DNA of 36,729 nt from Oscillospiraceae bacterium. Its GTDB lineage: Bacteria > Bacillota > Clostridia > Oscillospirales > CAG-272. The stretch covers positions 1 to 36,729 of the forward strand of contig SVTX01000018.1 in the NCBI GenBank assembly GCA_015063545.1. Direction: 5' to 3'. This document shows positions 1 to 6,326 of this stretch, piece by piece (positions within the stretch are counted from its first letter, which is position 1; each line of letters starts with the position of its first letter). The notes under the pieces were generated by a model, which did not search any database, had not been told where the DNA came from, and saw nothing but the letters and a program-made list of their open reading frames with translations. Position numbers and translations under genes: made by a program.

Positions 1-24
1 ACTCGTATAATCAAAGTGGCGCAT
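1..24 (-). CDS. Start of an unidentified gene, cut by the window edge
   Basis: A minus-strand ATG at 24-22 is preceded by GGAGG (36-32) seven bases upstream. A good sigma-A promoter lies further upstream at 53-81. Only eight codons are inside the window (MRHFDYTS), so no family can be named. The promoter, ribosome site and start make it likely to be a real gene start. The sequence to the left of this window would settle what it encodes. Confidence 0.5.
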
Positions 25-52
25 CTCGTCACCTCCAATAGTATTCTCATCA

Positions 53-81
53 ATTATACCACGTTTGACGAGAAATATCAA
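53..81 (-). promoter_or_regulatory. Sigma-A promoter for the gene at the left edge
   Basis: On the minus strand there is TTGATA (81-76), a 17-base spacer and a perfect TATAAT (58-53). Transcription would begin near 46, about 20 bases before the ATG at 24. Confidence 0.65.
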
Positions 82-144
82 GTGCTGACGGGAAACTTGT
101 TGGCGATTTTTGTAAACTTTTTTCGCCTGTTCTTCTTATTTGTA

Positions 145-177
145 TAAAAAGTTCCCGACGCGCGGGCGCCGAGAACT
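145..177 (-). terminator. Intrinsic terminator of the excisionase-like gene
   Basis: Read on the minus strand, bases 177-150 form a 12-bp GC-rich hairpin (AGTTC...GAACT outer arms, loop CCGC, two G-T wobbles). A run of five T follows at 150-146. It sits 18 bases after the stop of the 195-419 gene. Confidence 0.8.
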
Positions 178-194
178 TCCTTTGGTGTGCTTAT

Positions 195-419
195 TCAGTT
201 GTTGGTCTTTGCTGTCGGTGACTGCTGCTCCTCATCGAATCCGATGACGCGAAGGAAATCGTCCAGACTTACCAGCGTTTTGTTTCCGGTTCGAACACTG
301 CGCACGGTGCCGTTCTTGCAAAGTGATCTGATGCAATTTGCTGTGATCGCTGATTCCGGATCGGCCTCTTGGATAATTCGCAGCACCTCGTTGATGGTTC
401 TCATTCTGTGTAATGCCAT
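195..419 (-). CDS. Small excisionase-like helix-turn-helix protein
   Basis: This 74-residue protein matches the general pattern of small MerR/excisionase-type DNA-binding proteins found in clostridial integrated elements: a start like MRTINEV, a predicted helix (EVLRIIQEAD), a second helix (TANCIRSLC), and a short wing leading to 'VRTGNKTLVSLDDFLRVIG'. Such proteins usually bend DNA during excision of an element or act as small regulators. A strong site (AAGGAGGG) lies just upstream. Either Met1 or Met6 could be the start; the ribosome-site spacing favours Met1. It has its own terminator at 145-177. The nearby tRNA fragment at 734-777 supports an element context, but no intact integrase is visible here. 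The family assignment rests on pattern recognition only. Confidence 0.7.
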   Translation of the reverse strand: MALHRMRTINEVLRIIQEADPESAITANCIRSLCKNGTVRSVRTGNKTLVSLDDFLRVIGFDEEQQSPTAKTNN

Positions 420-434
420 AATCTTACCCTCCTT

Positions 435-692
435 TCAGGGAAGGCAATTATCGCACACAAAACCGCAAAAGTCCAGACGAAATTCACATTGTTTGCAAAG
501 AGTTAGCAAACGCGATTTTACGCACCGATACCAAGCCCTCTCAAAATGGCTGCAAAATTTGGCACCATTTTGGGCACCCTGTTTGGCACCACGCCGTTTT
601 TTTACGAGAAAAAAGCTAAAAATTTTAGAAAAGATAGTGAATTTCCTGCATTTTATGGTATAATTATAGCGAAGATACGCAAGACATGTATT
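435..692 (-). pseudogene. Possible remnant of an integrase C-terminal tail
   Basis: The minus strand has an open frame of 85 codons between stops at 695-693 and 437-435, with no ATG. It contains GAKQGAQNGAKF (590-555) within a Lys/Arg-rich segment. The DNA shows this as three near-copies of GGTGCC(A/C)AA. Low-complexity basic tails of this kind occur at the ends of tyrosine recombinases in clostridial elements. Position supports the idea: the stop overlaps the region just before the excisionase-like gene, and a tRNA att-like scar lies about 40 bases away. No catalytic domain is present, so at most this is a fragment, and it could be non-coding. Confidence 0.22.
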
Positions 693-733
693 TTAAGCAT
701 GTCCTGCACGAAAGGCAGGAATCCCGACTGTGC

Positions 734-777
734 CTCCTAAGGGTTAGTTATGGGTTCGATTCCCGTTGGGGGTGCCA
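734..777 (+). other. 3' half of a tRNA-Arg(CCU) gene, putative attachment-site scar
   Basis: The bases fold as the 3' half of a class I tRNA. The anticodon loop CTCCTAA (734-740) has anticodon CCT at 736-738. It is followed by the 3' anticodon strand GGGTT, a 4-base variable loop, and a T-stem ATGGG/CCCGT around TTCGATT (750-766). The acceptor strand TGGGGGT (767-773), discriminator G and encoded CCA (775-777) complete it. The 5' half is missing: the preceding bases do not pair with GGGTT, and no D-arm or matching acceptor strand is found. A break inside the anticodon loop is what integration by a tyrosine recombinase into tRNA-Arg leaves at the distal end. By that logic the element lies to the left and ancestral chromosome to the right. 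Confidence 0.65.
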
Positions 778-826
778 AAAGGGTGCATACACCATGCGTG
801 TATGCACCCTTTTGGCATCCCCAACG
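764..826. terminator. Bidirectional terminator-like long inverted repeat
   Basis: Arms 764-792 and 798-826 are 29 bp with a single G/T wobble, around loop CATGC. The inner part, GGGTGCATACAC and its complement, is perfect and is followed by TTTT on the right and preceded by AAAA on the left. It would terminate transcription from either side. The left arm includes the acceptor end of the tRNA-Arg fragment, and the right arm carries a degenerate inverted copy of that end. Confidence 0.7.
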
Positions 827-829
827 TCA

Positions 830-873
830 GAATCGAACTCATTGCATCGCTTGTCGATGCGAAAGTTCGATTC
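830..873. repeat. Second inverted repeat with T-arm motifs
   Basis: GAATCGAACT (830-839) and AGTTCGATTC (864-873) are inverted copies. They flank a perfect 6-bp hairpin GCATCG/CGATGC (844-849, 855-860) with loop CTTGT. Together with GTTCGATTC at 754-762 this makes three T-arm-like motifs in +, -, + orientation. Confidence 0.6.
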
Positions 874-890
874 CTGTTAAATAATGTGTA

Positions 891-919
891 TTGACAAAAC
901 AGATAAAAAGTGGTATAAT
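891..919 (+). promoter_or_regulatory. Consensus sigma-A promoter of the structured RNA
   Basis: TTGACA (891-896), a 17-base spacer and TATAAT (914-919) are full consensus. Transcription is expected at about G926, which is the first base of the long hairpin described next. Confidence 0.9.
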
Positions 920-925
920 GTACGT

Positions 926-1077
926 GCTACACAAACTGCATATTTTTCTCTCAGTAATGGGAAAATACTTTGGTAAAAAGTGTTTTCTCTCTTTTCTCAT
1001 ACCATTACTGAGAGTTTGTGTAGCAACATTCGAGGGGAACATTTTTTCGGTGCATTCCTTCGGGAGTGCACTTTTTT
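926..1077 (+). ncRNA. Structured RNA or leader of the SLOG-like gene
   Basis: Starting at the predicted transcription start, GCTACACAAA (926-935) pairs with TTTGTGTAGC (1015-1024). CTCTCAGTAATGG (948-960) pairs with CCATTACTGAGAG (1002-1014). Inside, GAAAATACTTT (961-971) pairs with AAAGTGTTTTC (977-987), one wobble, around loop GGTAA. An unpaired segment (938-947) interrupts the 5' side. A purine-rich linker (CGAGGGGAAC, 1031-1040) precedes an intrinsic terminator at 1050-1077. The product is a discrete RNA of about 150 nt, or a terminated leader for the gene at 1102. AAAAAGTG (975-982) could alternatively pair with CACTTTTT (1069-1076) of the terminator. I do not recognise a known riboswitch, 6S, SRP or tmRNA signature. 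Confidence 0.6.
1050..1077 (+). terminator. UUCG-loop intrinsic terminator
   Basis: A 9-bp stem GTGCATTCC/GGAGTGCAC (one wobble) closes on a TTCG tetraloop (1059-1062). Six T follow at 1072-1077. It stands 24 bases before the ATG at 1102, so it could act as an attenuator or simply end the upstream RNA. Confidence 0.85.
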
Positions 1078-1101
1078 ATTTTGAATTTTGGAGTGTTATT
1101 T

Positions 1102-1557
1102 ATGATTATTACATTTTGTGGGCACTCACAATATACAGAAACGATAGAAGACGAGCAAAAAATTATATCCTTTTTAAAGGAGTTAGTAGGAGACCAACAT
1201 GCTGAGCTCTATTTAGGCGGTTATGGTTCTTTTGATGCCTTTGCCCGAAAATGTGGGAGAAAATATCAAGAGACTCACCCAAACACCAAATTAATTTTCA
1301 TTACTCCGTATATCACCGTAGAGTATCAAAAAAATTATTTGGATTACAACAAGGATTTGTATGATGAAATTCTTTACCCTAACTTGGAAGATAAACCCCT
1401 GAAATTTGCAATTTCATACAGAAACAAGTGGATGGTTGAACAAGCTGATTATGTAATCGCATATATAACTCGCGATTATGGAGGGGCTTATCAAACATAT
1501 AAATATGCAAAGAAAAAGAAAAAATATATATTAAATCTTACAGGCAAGCAACTTTAA
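1102..1557 (+). CDS. SLOG/DUF1273-like nucleotide-binding protein
   Basis: This 151-residue protein begins MIITFCGHS. It has the alternating beta/alpha layout of the SLOG (Smf/DprA-LOG) Rossmann-like superfamily: an N-terminal strand, the glycine-rich LGGYGSFDAFA segment near residue 40, the strand LIFITPYI, and a late segment MVEQADYVIAYITRDYGGAY with bound-nucleotide-type glycines. Members bind nucleotides or NAD-related ligands. The substrate here is unknown. The chosen ATG follows GGAG (1090-1093) by eight bases; an upstream in-frame ATG at 1066 lies inside the terminator and is unlikely to be used. The preceding structured RNA and terminator make regulated read-through plausible. The gene stands alone, next to an integration scar. 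Confidence 0.7.
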   Translation: MIITFCGHSQYTETIEDEQKIISFLKELVGDQHAELYLGGYGSFDAFARKCGRKYQETHPNTKLIFITPYITVEYQKNYLDYNKDLYDEILYPNLEDKPLKFAISYRNKWMVEQADYVIAYITRDYGGAYQTYKYAKKKKKYILNLTGKQL

Positions 1558-1574
1558 GCAACTCCCAAATATTT

Positions 1575-1602
1575 AAGTGTGTGTGTCTTTTTACACTTTT
1601 TT
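1575..1602 (+). terminator. Weak terminator after the SLOG-like gene
   Basis: AAGTGT (1575-1580) and ACACTT (1593-1598) can pair around a 12-base loop and are followed by a T-rich run. The stem is short, so this is tentative. Confidence 0.3.
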
Positions 1603-1670
1603 ATATTCCCTCTCCGCATACATCGCAAATTTCTTGTCCATACTTCCCTATATAAAACTTGGAGGTGTGC

Positions 1671-3170
1671 ATGGCAAGGATACTTATAATCGGCGGCGGA
1701 GTTTCGGGCTTGTCGGCGGGGATATATGGGCAGATAAGCGGTCATGAAACGGTGATTTTTGAGCAGAACCATATTGCGGGCGGCAATCTTACAGGTTGGA
1801 GCCGCGGCGGTTATCATATTGACAACTGTATTCATTGGCTTACGGGCACAAATCCCAATACCGATACCTACAAAATGTGGGAGACGCTTGGGGCGCTCGG
1901 TGGCGTGGAGATAGTACAGGCACAGTCGCTTTTTACCTATGACAGAGACGGCCGAAGGCTGTCCTTGTGGCGGGATCTTGATAGGTGCGAGCGCGAGATG
2001 CTGGAGTTGTCTGAACGCGACGGAAAAGAGATAAAAAGCTTTTTCTCAGCTGTCAGAATACTGCAAGGCATGTCGGGCATCGCGCTTGATACTCATGAAG
2101 GCAAAAATACAGCGGCACAAAAAATCAAGTCACTTCCCCTGCTATATAAATACTACAGTCTGAGTACAGGTGAGCTCGCTCGCAGATTCTATCATCCATT
2201 GATACGTGAATTTATAACTTCGTTTTTGGGTGATGATTTCGGAGCGCTGGCGCTACTCTTTATTTATGCACATTTTTGCGGAGAAAATGGTGGAATACCT
2301 CGCGGCGGCTCTTTGGGCATGGCTACGCGCATGAGCGAAAGACACAAGCAGCTTGGCGGAAACTTGCTTACGGGGAAAAAAGTAAAAAAGATATGTACAG
2401 ACGGAAAAAGAGCAAGCTCGGTTATTTTGTCCGACGGTAGCGAATATGCTGCGGATTACGTAATAGTCACTACTGATCCAGCGGTGGTGTTCAAAGAGCT
2501 TTTGGATATACCTATGCCGCGCAAGTTTGCAAGGCTTTACAGTGATGACAGTCTTATGCGATTTTCGGCGTTTCATTGCGCATTTTCTTGTGATATGCCG
2601 ACAGTTCCATTTAAGAGTGATATTATTTTCGAGATACCCTGCAAATTTCAGATGCGGCTTGGCGCAAAAAATCTCGTTGTGCGTGAATTTTCCCATGAGC
2701 CGTCTTTCTCACCCGAGGGTAAGAATATTTTGCAGAGCGTGATATTTTGCAACGAAATAAATTCTTTGGAGTTTATTGAGTTAAAAAAGAATAAGGCTGA
2801 ATATGAAAATGTTAAATTGGAAATTGCTGATATCATAGAAAAAATAATAGTTGGCAAATTTCCTCAAATGCAAGGTAAGCTTGAGTGTATTGACGTATGG
2901 ACCCCCGCGACATATAAGCGTTATATTGATTCGGAGATCGGATCGTTTATGAGCTTTGCTCTGCCGAAAAAACGTCTCCCGTTACGGCTAAACAACAGAA
3001 TAGACGGAGTGGAAAATGTTATCCTGGCAACCCAGTGGCAGCAGATTCCCGGAGGATTACCTATTGCGGCGGGCGGCGGCAGAATAGCCATTGAGACTGT
3101 AAATGCCATGGAACGCAAGCACGCGCGCCATCAACCGCAAACTTATAAAAAAATATTCTCGGAAGCATAA
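1671..3170 (+). CDS. FAD-dependent oxidoreductase, phytoene desaturase (CrtI)-like
   Basis: This 499-residue flavoprotein opens with an ADP-binding Rossmann motif (IIGGGVSGLSAG, then an acidic residue in VIFEQ about 20 residues on). It ends with the C-terminal FAD-contact segment of the CrtI/amine-oxidase group, where VENVILATQWQQIPGG is followed by GGGRIAIE. This group oxidises or isomerises lipophilic substrates such as carotenoid precursors. Clostridial paralogues without carotenoid genes nearby have no known substrate, and no pathway genes adjoin this one. The start ATG at 1671 is preceded by GGAGG at 1661-1665; an in-frame TTG at 1659 overlaps that site and is rejected. No transmembrane or signal segment is evident. 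The gene ends at a strong shared terminator. Confidence 0.8.
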   Translation: MARILIIGGGVSGLSAGIYGQISGHETVIFEQNHIAGGNLTGWSRGGYHIDNCIHWLTGTNPNTDTYKMWETLGALGGVEIVQAQSLFTYDRDGRRLSLWRDLDRCEREMLELSERDGKEIKSFFSAVRILQGMSGIALDTHEGKNTAAQKIKSLPLLYKYYSLSTGELARRFYHPLIREFITSFLGDDFGALALLFIYAHFCGENGGIPRGGSLGMATRMSERHKQLGGNLLTGKKVKKICTDGKRASSVILSDGSEYAADYVIVTTDPAVVFKELLDIPMPRKFARLYSDDSLMRFSAFHCAFSCDMPTVPFKSDIIFEIPCKFQMRLGAKNLVVREFSHEPSFSPEGKNILQSVIFCNEINSLEFIELKKNKAEYENVKLEIADIIEKIIVGKFPQMQGKLECIDVWTPATYKRYIDSEIGSFMSFALPKKRLPLRLNNRIDGVENVILATQWQQIPGGLPIAAGGGRIAIETVNAMERKHARHQPQTYKKIFSEA

Positions 3171-3206
3171 AAACTCCGCTGTGACGTTATCACAGCGGAG
3201 TTTTTT
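3169..3206. terminator. Bidirectional terminator between the oxidoreductase and folD
   Basis: A perfect 11-bp stem CTCCGCTGTGA (3174-3184) / TCACAGCGGAG (3190-3200) with a 5-base loop has A-runs on the left and six T on the right (3201-3206). It serves both convergent genes. Confidence 0.9.
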
Positions 3207-3207
3207 A

Positions 3208-4059
3208 TTATTTTCCGTAGATTGTTGCTGCGGTAAGAGTATTCTGCATAAGCATTGTGATGGTCATAGGACCAACACCGCCGGGCACGGGTGTGATGTA
3301 GGATGCTTTGGGCTCGACCTCGGAGAAGTTTACGTCTCCGCAAAGCTTGCCGTCTGGAAGACGGTTTATTCCAACGTCTATAACGACAGCGCCTTCTTTA
3401 ACCATGTCTGCGCCAACAAAATTTGCACGTCCGACACCTGCAACCAAAATATCTGCTTTAGCACATATTTCTTTGAGGTTTTTCGTTCTGCTGTGGCAAA
3501 TAGTTACTGTGCCGTTGGCGTGCAATAAAAGCATAGCCATGGGCTTTCCTACGATATTGGAACGTCCGATAACAACACAATCCTTCCCTGCGACTTCAAT
3601 TCCACTACGCTTTATAAGCGCCATAACACCTGCGGGTGTGCAGGGCAGAAAATTGTAGTCTCCTATCATTATTTTACCTACATTGTAAGGGTGGAACGCG
3701 TCTACGTCCTTTTCGGGCTTGATGCGCAACAAAACAGAGGTTTCGTCAAGATGCTTTGGAAGCGGGAGCTGTACGAGTATACCGTGTATGTTTTCATCGG
3801 CATTCAGTCTGTCGATAAGCGCGAGAAGCTCGTTTTGTGTTGTGGCCTCGTCAAGCTCGTAGGATTCGGAATAAAAGCCTACCTCCTCGCATGCTCTCTT
3901 TTTATTTCTGACATATACCTGTGATGCAGGATCCTGTCCTACGATTATTACTGCCAGACCGGGTGCGTAGCCACGCTTGGATTTGAATTTTGCCGTTTCT
4001 TCTGATATCTCTGCTCTTATCTGCGCGGAGATTGCTTTGCCGTCAATTATTTTTGCCAT
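3208..4059 (-). CDS. folD: Bifunctional methylene-THF dehydrogenase/cyclohydrolase FolD
   Basis: This 283-residue cytosolic enzyme of one-carbon metabolism interconverts 5,10-methylene-, methenyl- and 10-formyl-tetrahydrofolate using NADP. Visible family motifs are the catalytic Tyr49/Lys53 pair in YVRNKKRACEEVG, LVQLPLPKHL, PCTPAGVM, the dinucleotide-binding GRSNIVGKPMA, DVGINRLPDGKLCGDV and the C-terminal TPVPGGVGPMT. Length is normal for bacterial FolD. Its first 17 bases overlap the end of lgt, and AAGGAAG sits upstream of the ATG, so it is probably translationally coupled as the last gene of the yfmF-yfmH-lgt-folD operon. Confidence 0.97.
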   Translation of the reverse strand: MAKIIDGKAISAQIRAEISEETAKFKSKRGYAPGLAVIIVGQDPASQVYVRNKKRACEEVGFYSESYELDEATTQNELLALIDRLNADENIHGILVQLPLPKHLDETSVLLRIKPEKDVDAFHPYNVGKIMIGDYNFLPCTPAGVMALIKRSGIEVAGKDCVVIGRSNIVGKPMAMLLLHANGTVTICHSRTKNLKEICAKADILVAGVGRANFVGADMVKEGAVVIDVGINRLPDGKLCGDVNFSEVEPKASYITPVPGGVGPMTITMLMQNTLTAATIYGK

Positions 4060-5026
4060 TTTTGATCGCTTCCTTTGCGGGTTTATTGTTTTTCTTGAAC
4101 CATTTGCTGTAAAATCTGTCGGGATCCTGTACTACTTCGGGCTTGAGCAGCTTGTCAAATTTATTCAGCTCTGCATCGGGATTGTTGAATTTTTTGGAGT
4201 AGATAAGTCCCCAAACAAGCAAGCTGCCGAATATGATAAAGCAAGCCGCGCCAACCACCTGGGATATTCTGAACGGACCGACATACAGACTGTCGGTGCG
4301 AAGACCTTCGATAAAGAATCTTCCAAAGCCGTACCATGCAAGATACATGCATGCTATTTGTCCGTTGAATTTCTTTTTCTTGTAGAGAATGTTTATAAGA
4401 ATAAATCCGCAAATGTTCCAAAGTGATTCATAGAGGAATGTAGGGTGGTAATATACCATGGAAAAAATGCTGTCCTCATTGGGATAAAGTCCCATGCGGA
4501 GGAAATGCAGAGGATGACCTTCAGACACTATGCCGCCGTGAGCCTCTCCGTTTACAAAGTTTCCCCATCTGCCTATTGCCTGTGCGATCATAACACCGGG
4601 AGCAACCGAGTCCACAAGTTTCAAAGTGTTTATCTTTTTGATAAACGATGCTATAATAACACCTGCCGCGCCGCAAATTATTCCGCCGTATATGGCAAGG
4701 CCGCCGCCGCGGATATTGAATACGTTTTTCATGAATTCGCCAAAGCTGAAGGGCTCCGGAATAAAGTCTTCAAGTGAGGTGAGGACGTAATACAAGCGCG
4801 CACCTATAACACCGAGGATGACTGTCCACAGACCTACGTCAATAAGGTGGTCTTGATTTATCATTTCATTCTTGGCTCTGTAGAATGTGTATATGAATGC
4901 CGAGATTATTCCCAACGTGATGATTATACCGTACCAATACACAGCGAATCCATCGCCTATGGTAAATGCCACGTTATCTACTTCAAAAGTATCTATCCCA
5001 ATACCGGGAAATGAGATTTGTGTCAT
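4043..5026 (-). CDS. lgt: Prolipoprotein diacylglyceryl transferase Lgt
   Basis: This 327-residue integral membrane enzyme transfers diacylglycerol from phosphatidylglycerol to the lipobox cysteine of prolipoproteins. Family signs are the N-terminal AVYWYGIIITLGI segment, RLYYVLTS, GGLAIYGG, the signature GRWGNFVNGEAHGG and the later HPTFLYES and GFGRFFIEGLRTDSL motifs. Seven or so hydrophobic spans are visible. The C-terminus carries a Lys/Asn-rich tail (KKNNKPAKEAIKNGKNN) slightly longer than usual. AAGGAGAA precedes the start. It lies 16 bases after yfmH and overlaps folD by 17. A lipoprotein that would need it is encoded at 21041-21472. Confidence 0.95.
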   Translation of the reverse strand: MTQISFPGIGIDTFEVDNVAFTIGDGFAVYWYGIIITLGIISAFIYTFYRAKNEMINQDHLIDVGLWTVILGVIGARLYYVLTSLEDFIPEPFSFGEFMKNVFNIRGGGLAIYGGIICGAAGVIIASFIKKINTLKLVDSVAPGVMIAQAIGRWGNFVNGEAHGGIVSEGHPLHFLRMGLYPNEDSIFSMVYYHPTFLYESLWNICGFILINILYKKKKFNGQIACMYLAWYGFGRFFIEGLRTDSLYVGPFRISQVVGAACFIIFGSLLVWGLIYSKKFNNPDAELNKFDKLLKPEVVQDPDRFYSKWFKKNNKPAKEAIKNGKNN

Positions 5027-5042
5027 ATATGTTCTCCTTTTT

Positions 5043-6326
5043 TTAAGTTGGATAAATTACGGAAAGAGACATGTTTTCTTCATTGAGCACTCGCTTTATG
5101 AGTTGTTCAATATATTCAATGTCTATGCTGTTCAGAATATCAAGATATTCAAAAATATTCATTTCATCCTTGCCGGATGCGTAAGACATAAGCATGAAGG
5201 ATATGTCCTCGGTGGAGTCAAAATCAGAGACGAAGCTTGCGTAATCACAGCGCAGCTCTCGCTCAAAGGCGACTGCGTCCAGGGGCTTTTGTTTGACTTC
5301 GCGAATTTTTTGGCGAATATAGCGCGCAAGCTTTTTGGGGTCATCGCTCTCACCGGAAAATGATACATACGAGAACGTCTTTGTTGTGGACGCTCCTGCG
5401 TCAAAATTGTGCGATATGAGCTTTTTATCAAGCATATCGAGATAAAAATTCTCAGATTGTGAGAATATCATTCGGCAGAAAATATCCAGCGCCGCGCTTT
5501 GCTTGAGCCTCTCCCTTTTATCTGTCGGAATATCGTTTATCTTTATTCCAATACAGAAAATAGGCTTGCCAAGGGGCATTTGAGCCGAAACGAATTTTGA
5601 TGCTACGCTTTGAGGTTCGGTTTCGTTGATCTCACGTGCGTCGAATTTTGAAAAATTAGGTAGCACAGCATCAACCGTTTCAACTATTTTATCTACGTCA
5701 AGATCGCCCGAAATGCAAAGAGACATGTTTTCAGGGGTGTAAAAATGTTCACAGCATTTGTACAGTATCTCAGGAGTTATGCGGGATATTGATTCTTCTG
5801 TGCCGCATATTTCATTTTTTGCCGTGTTTTTGTGATACATTGCGGACAAAAGATTAATGTGGCATCTATCGTACGGATCGTCAACACAACCGCGTATTTC
5901 TTCCGCTATAATTCCCACCTCCTTCTCTACAGATTGCTCTGTAAAGTACGGAGTTGTAACGAATTTTATAAGATGTGACAGACACTCGTAAAAGTTCTCG
6001 GTAGTGCTGAAGTAATATGCAGTTTTTGTGCTTGACGTAAAGGCATTGCAATACCCTCCAAGAGAAGTTATTATTGCGTCCGAGCTTTTGCCGTCGGGAT
6101 TATCAAACATTTTATGCTCCAGAAAATGAGCGCATCCCATAGGAAGCGTGACGTCTTCTCCGTTTATGGAGTATCTTTCATGTCTGCCACCGAAATTAAC
6201 GTAAAGAACAGCCTGAAACGCGGCTTTCTTTTTTGGCACGTAAGAGATGAACAATCCGCTTTTGTGATATATGTGATACGTTGTTTCCGAGAGTTGCTCC
6301 GATACGAATTTGATTATTTTATTCAT
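5043..6326 (-). CDS. M16-family metallopeptidase, YfmH type (catalytic partner)
   Basis: This 427-residue zinc peptidase of the pitrilysin/M16 family carries the inverted zinc motif HFLEH (about residues 67-71) and a distal acidic cluster EVGIIAEEI about 70 residues later that supplies the third zinc ligand. The N-terminal half holds the active site, and the C-terminal half is the usual inactive M16C-like domain. With the next gene it forms the two-subunit arrangement known from the Bacillus YmfF/YmfH pair, which RefSeq naming links to EF-P 5-aminopentanol modification. That functional link is not shown here. GGAGG is nine bases before ATG 6326; the in-frame TTG at 6332 lies only three bases from it. 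The start overlaps the yfmF stop by eight bases. Confidence 0.87.
   Translation of the reverse strand: MNKIIKFVSEQLSETTYHIYHKSGLFISYVPKKKAAFQAVLYVNFGGRHERYSINGEDVTLPMGCAHFLEHKMFDNPDGKSSDAIITSLGGYCNAFTSSTKTAYYFSTTENFYECLSHLIKFVTTPYFTEQSVEKEVGIIAEEIRGCVDDPYDRCHINLLSAMYHKNTAKNEICGTEESISRITPEILYKCCEHFYTPENMSLCISGDLDVDKIVETVDAVLPNFSKFDAREINETEPQSVASKFVSAQMPLGKPIFCIGIKINDIPTDKRERLKQSAALDIFCRMIFSQSENFYLDMLDKKLISHNFDAGASTTKTFSYVSFSGESDDPKKLARYIRQKIREVKQKPLDAVAFERELRCDYASFVSDFDSTEDISFMLMSYASGKDEMNIFEYLDILNSIDIEYIEQLIKRVLNEENMSLSVIYPT

Noticed and set aside
660-777. A complete tRNA gene ending at 777
   Set aside because: No D-arm, no 5' acceptor strand pairing with TGGGGGT, and the 5' anticodon strand does not pair. 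Only the 3' half is present.
926-1077. A retron msr-msd RNA
   Set aside because: The terminal inverted repeats look similar, but no reverse transcriptase gene follows. The downstream gene is SLOG-like.
1066-1101. An upstream start adding 12 residues to the SLOG-like protein
   Set aside because: The codons lie inside the terminator hairpin and T-run, while a good ribosome site fits the ATG at 1102.
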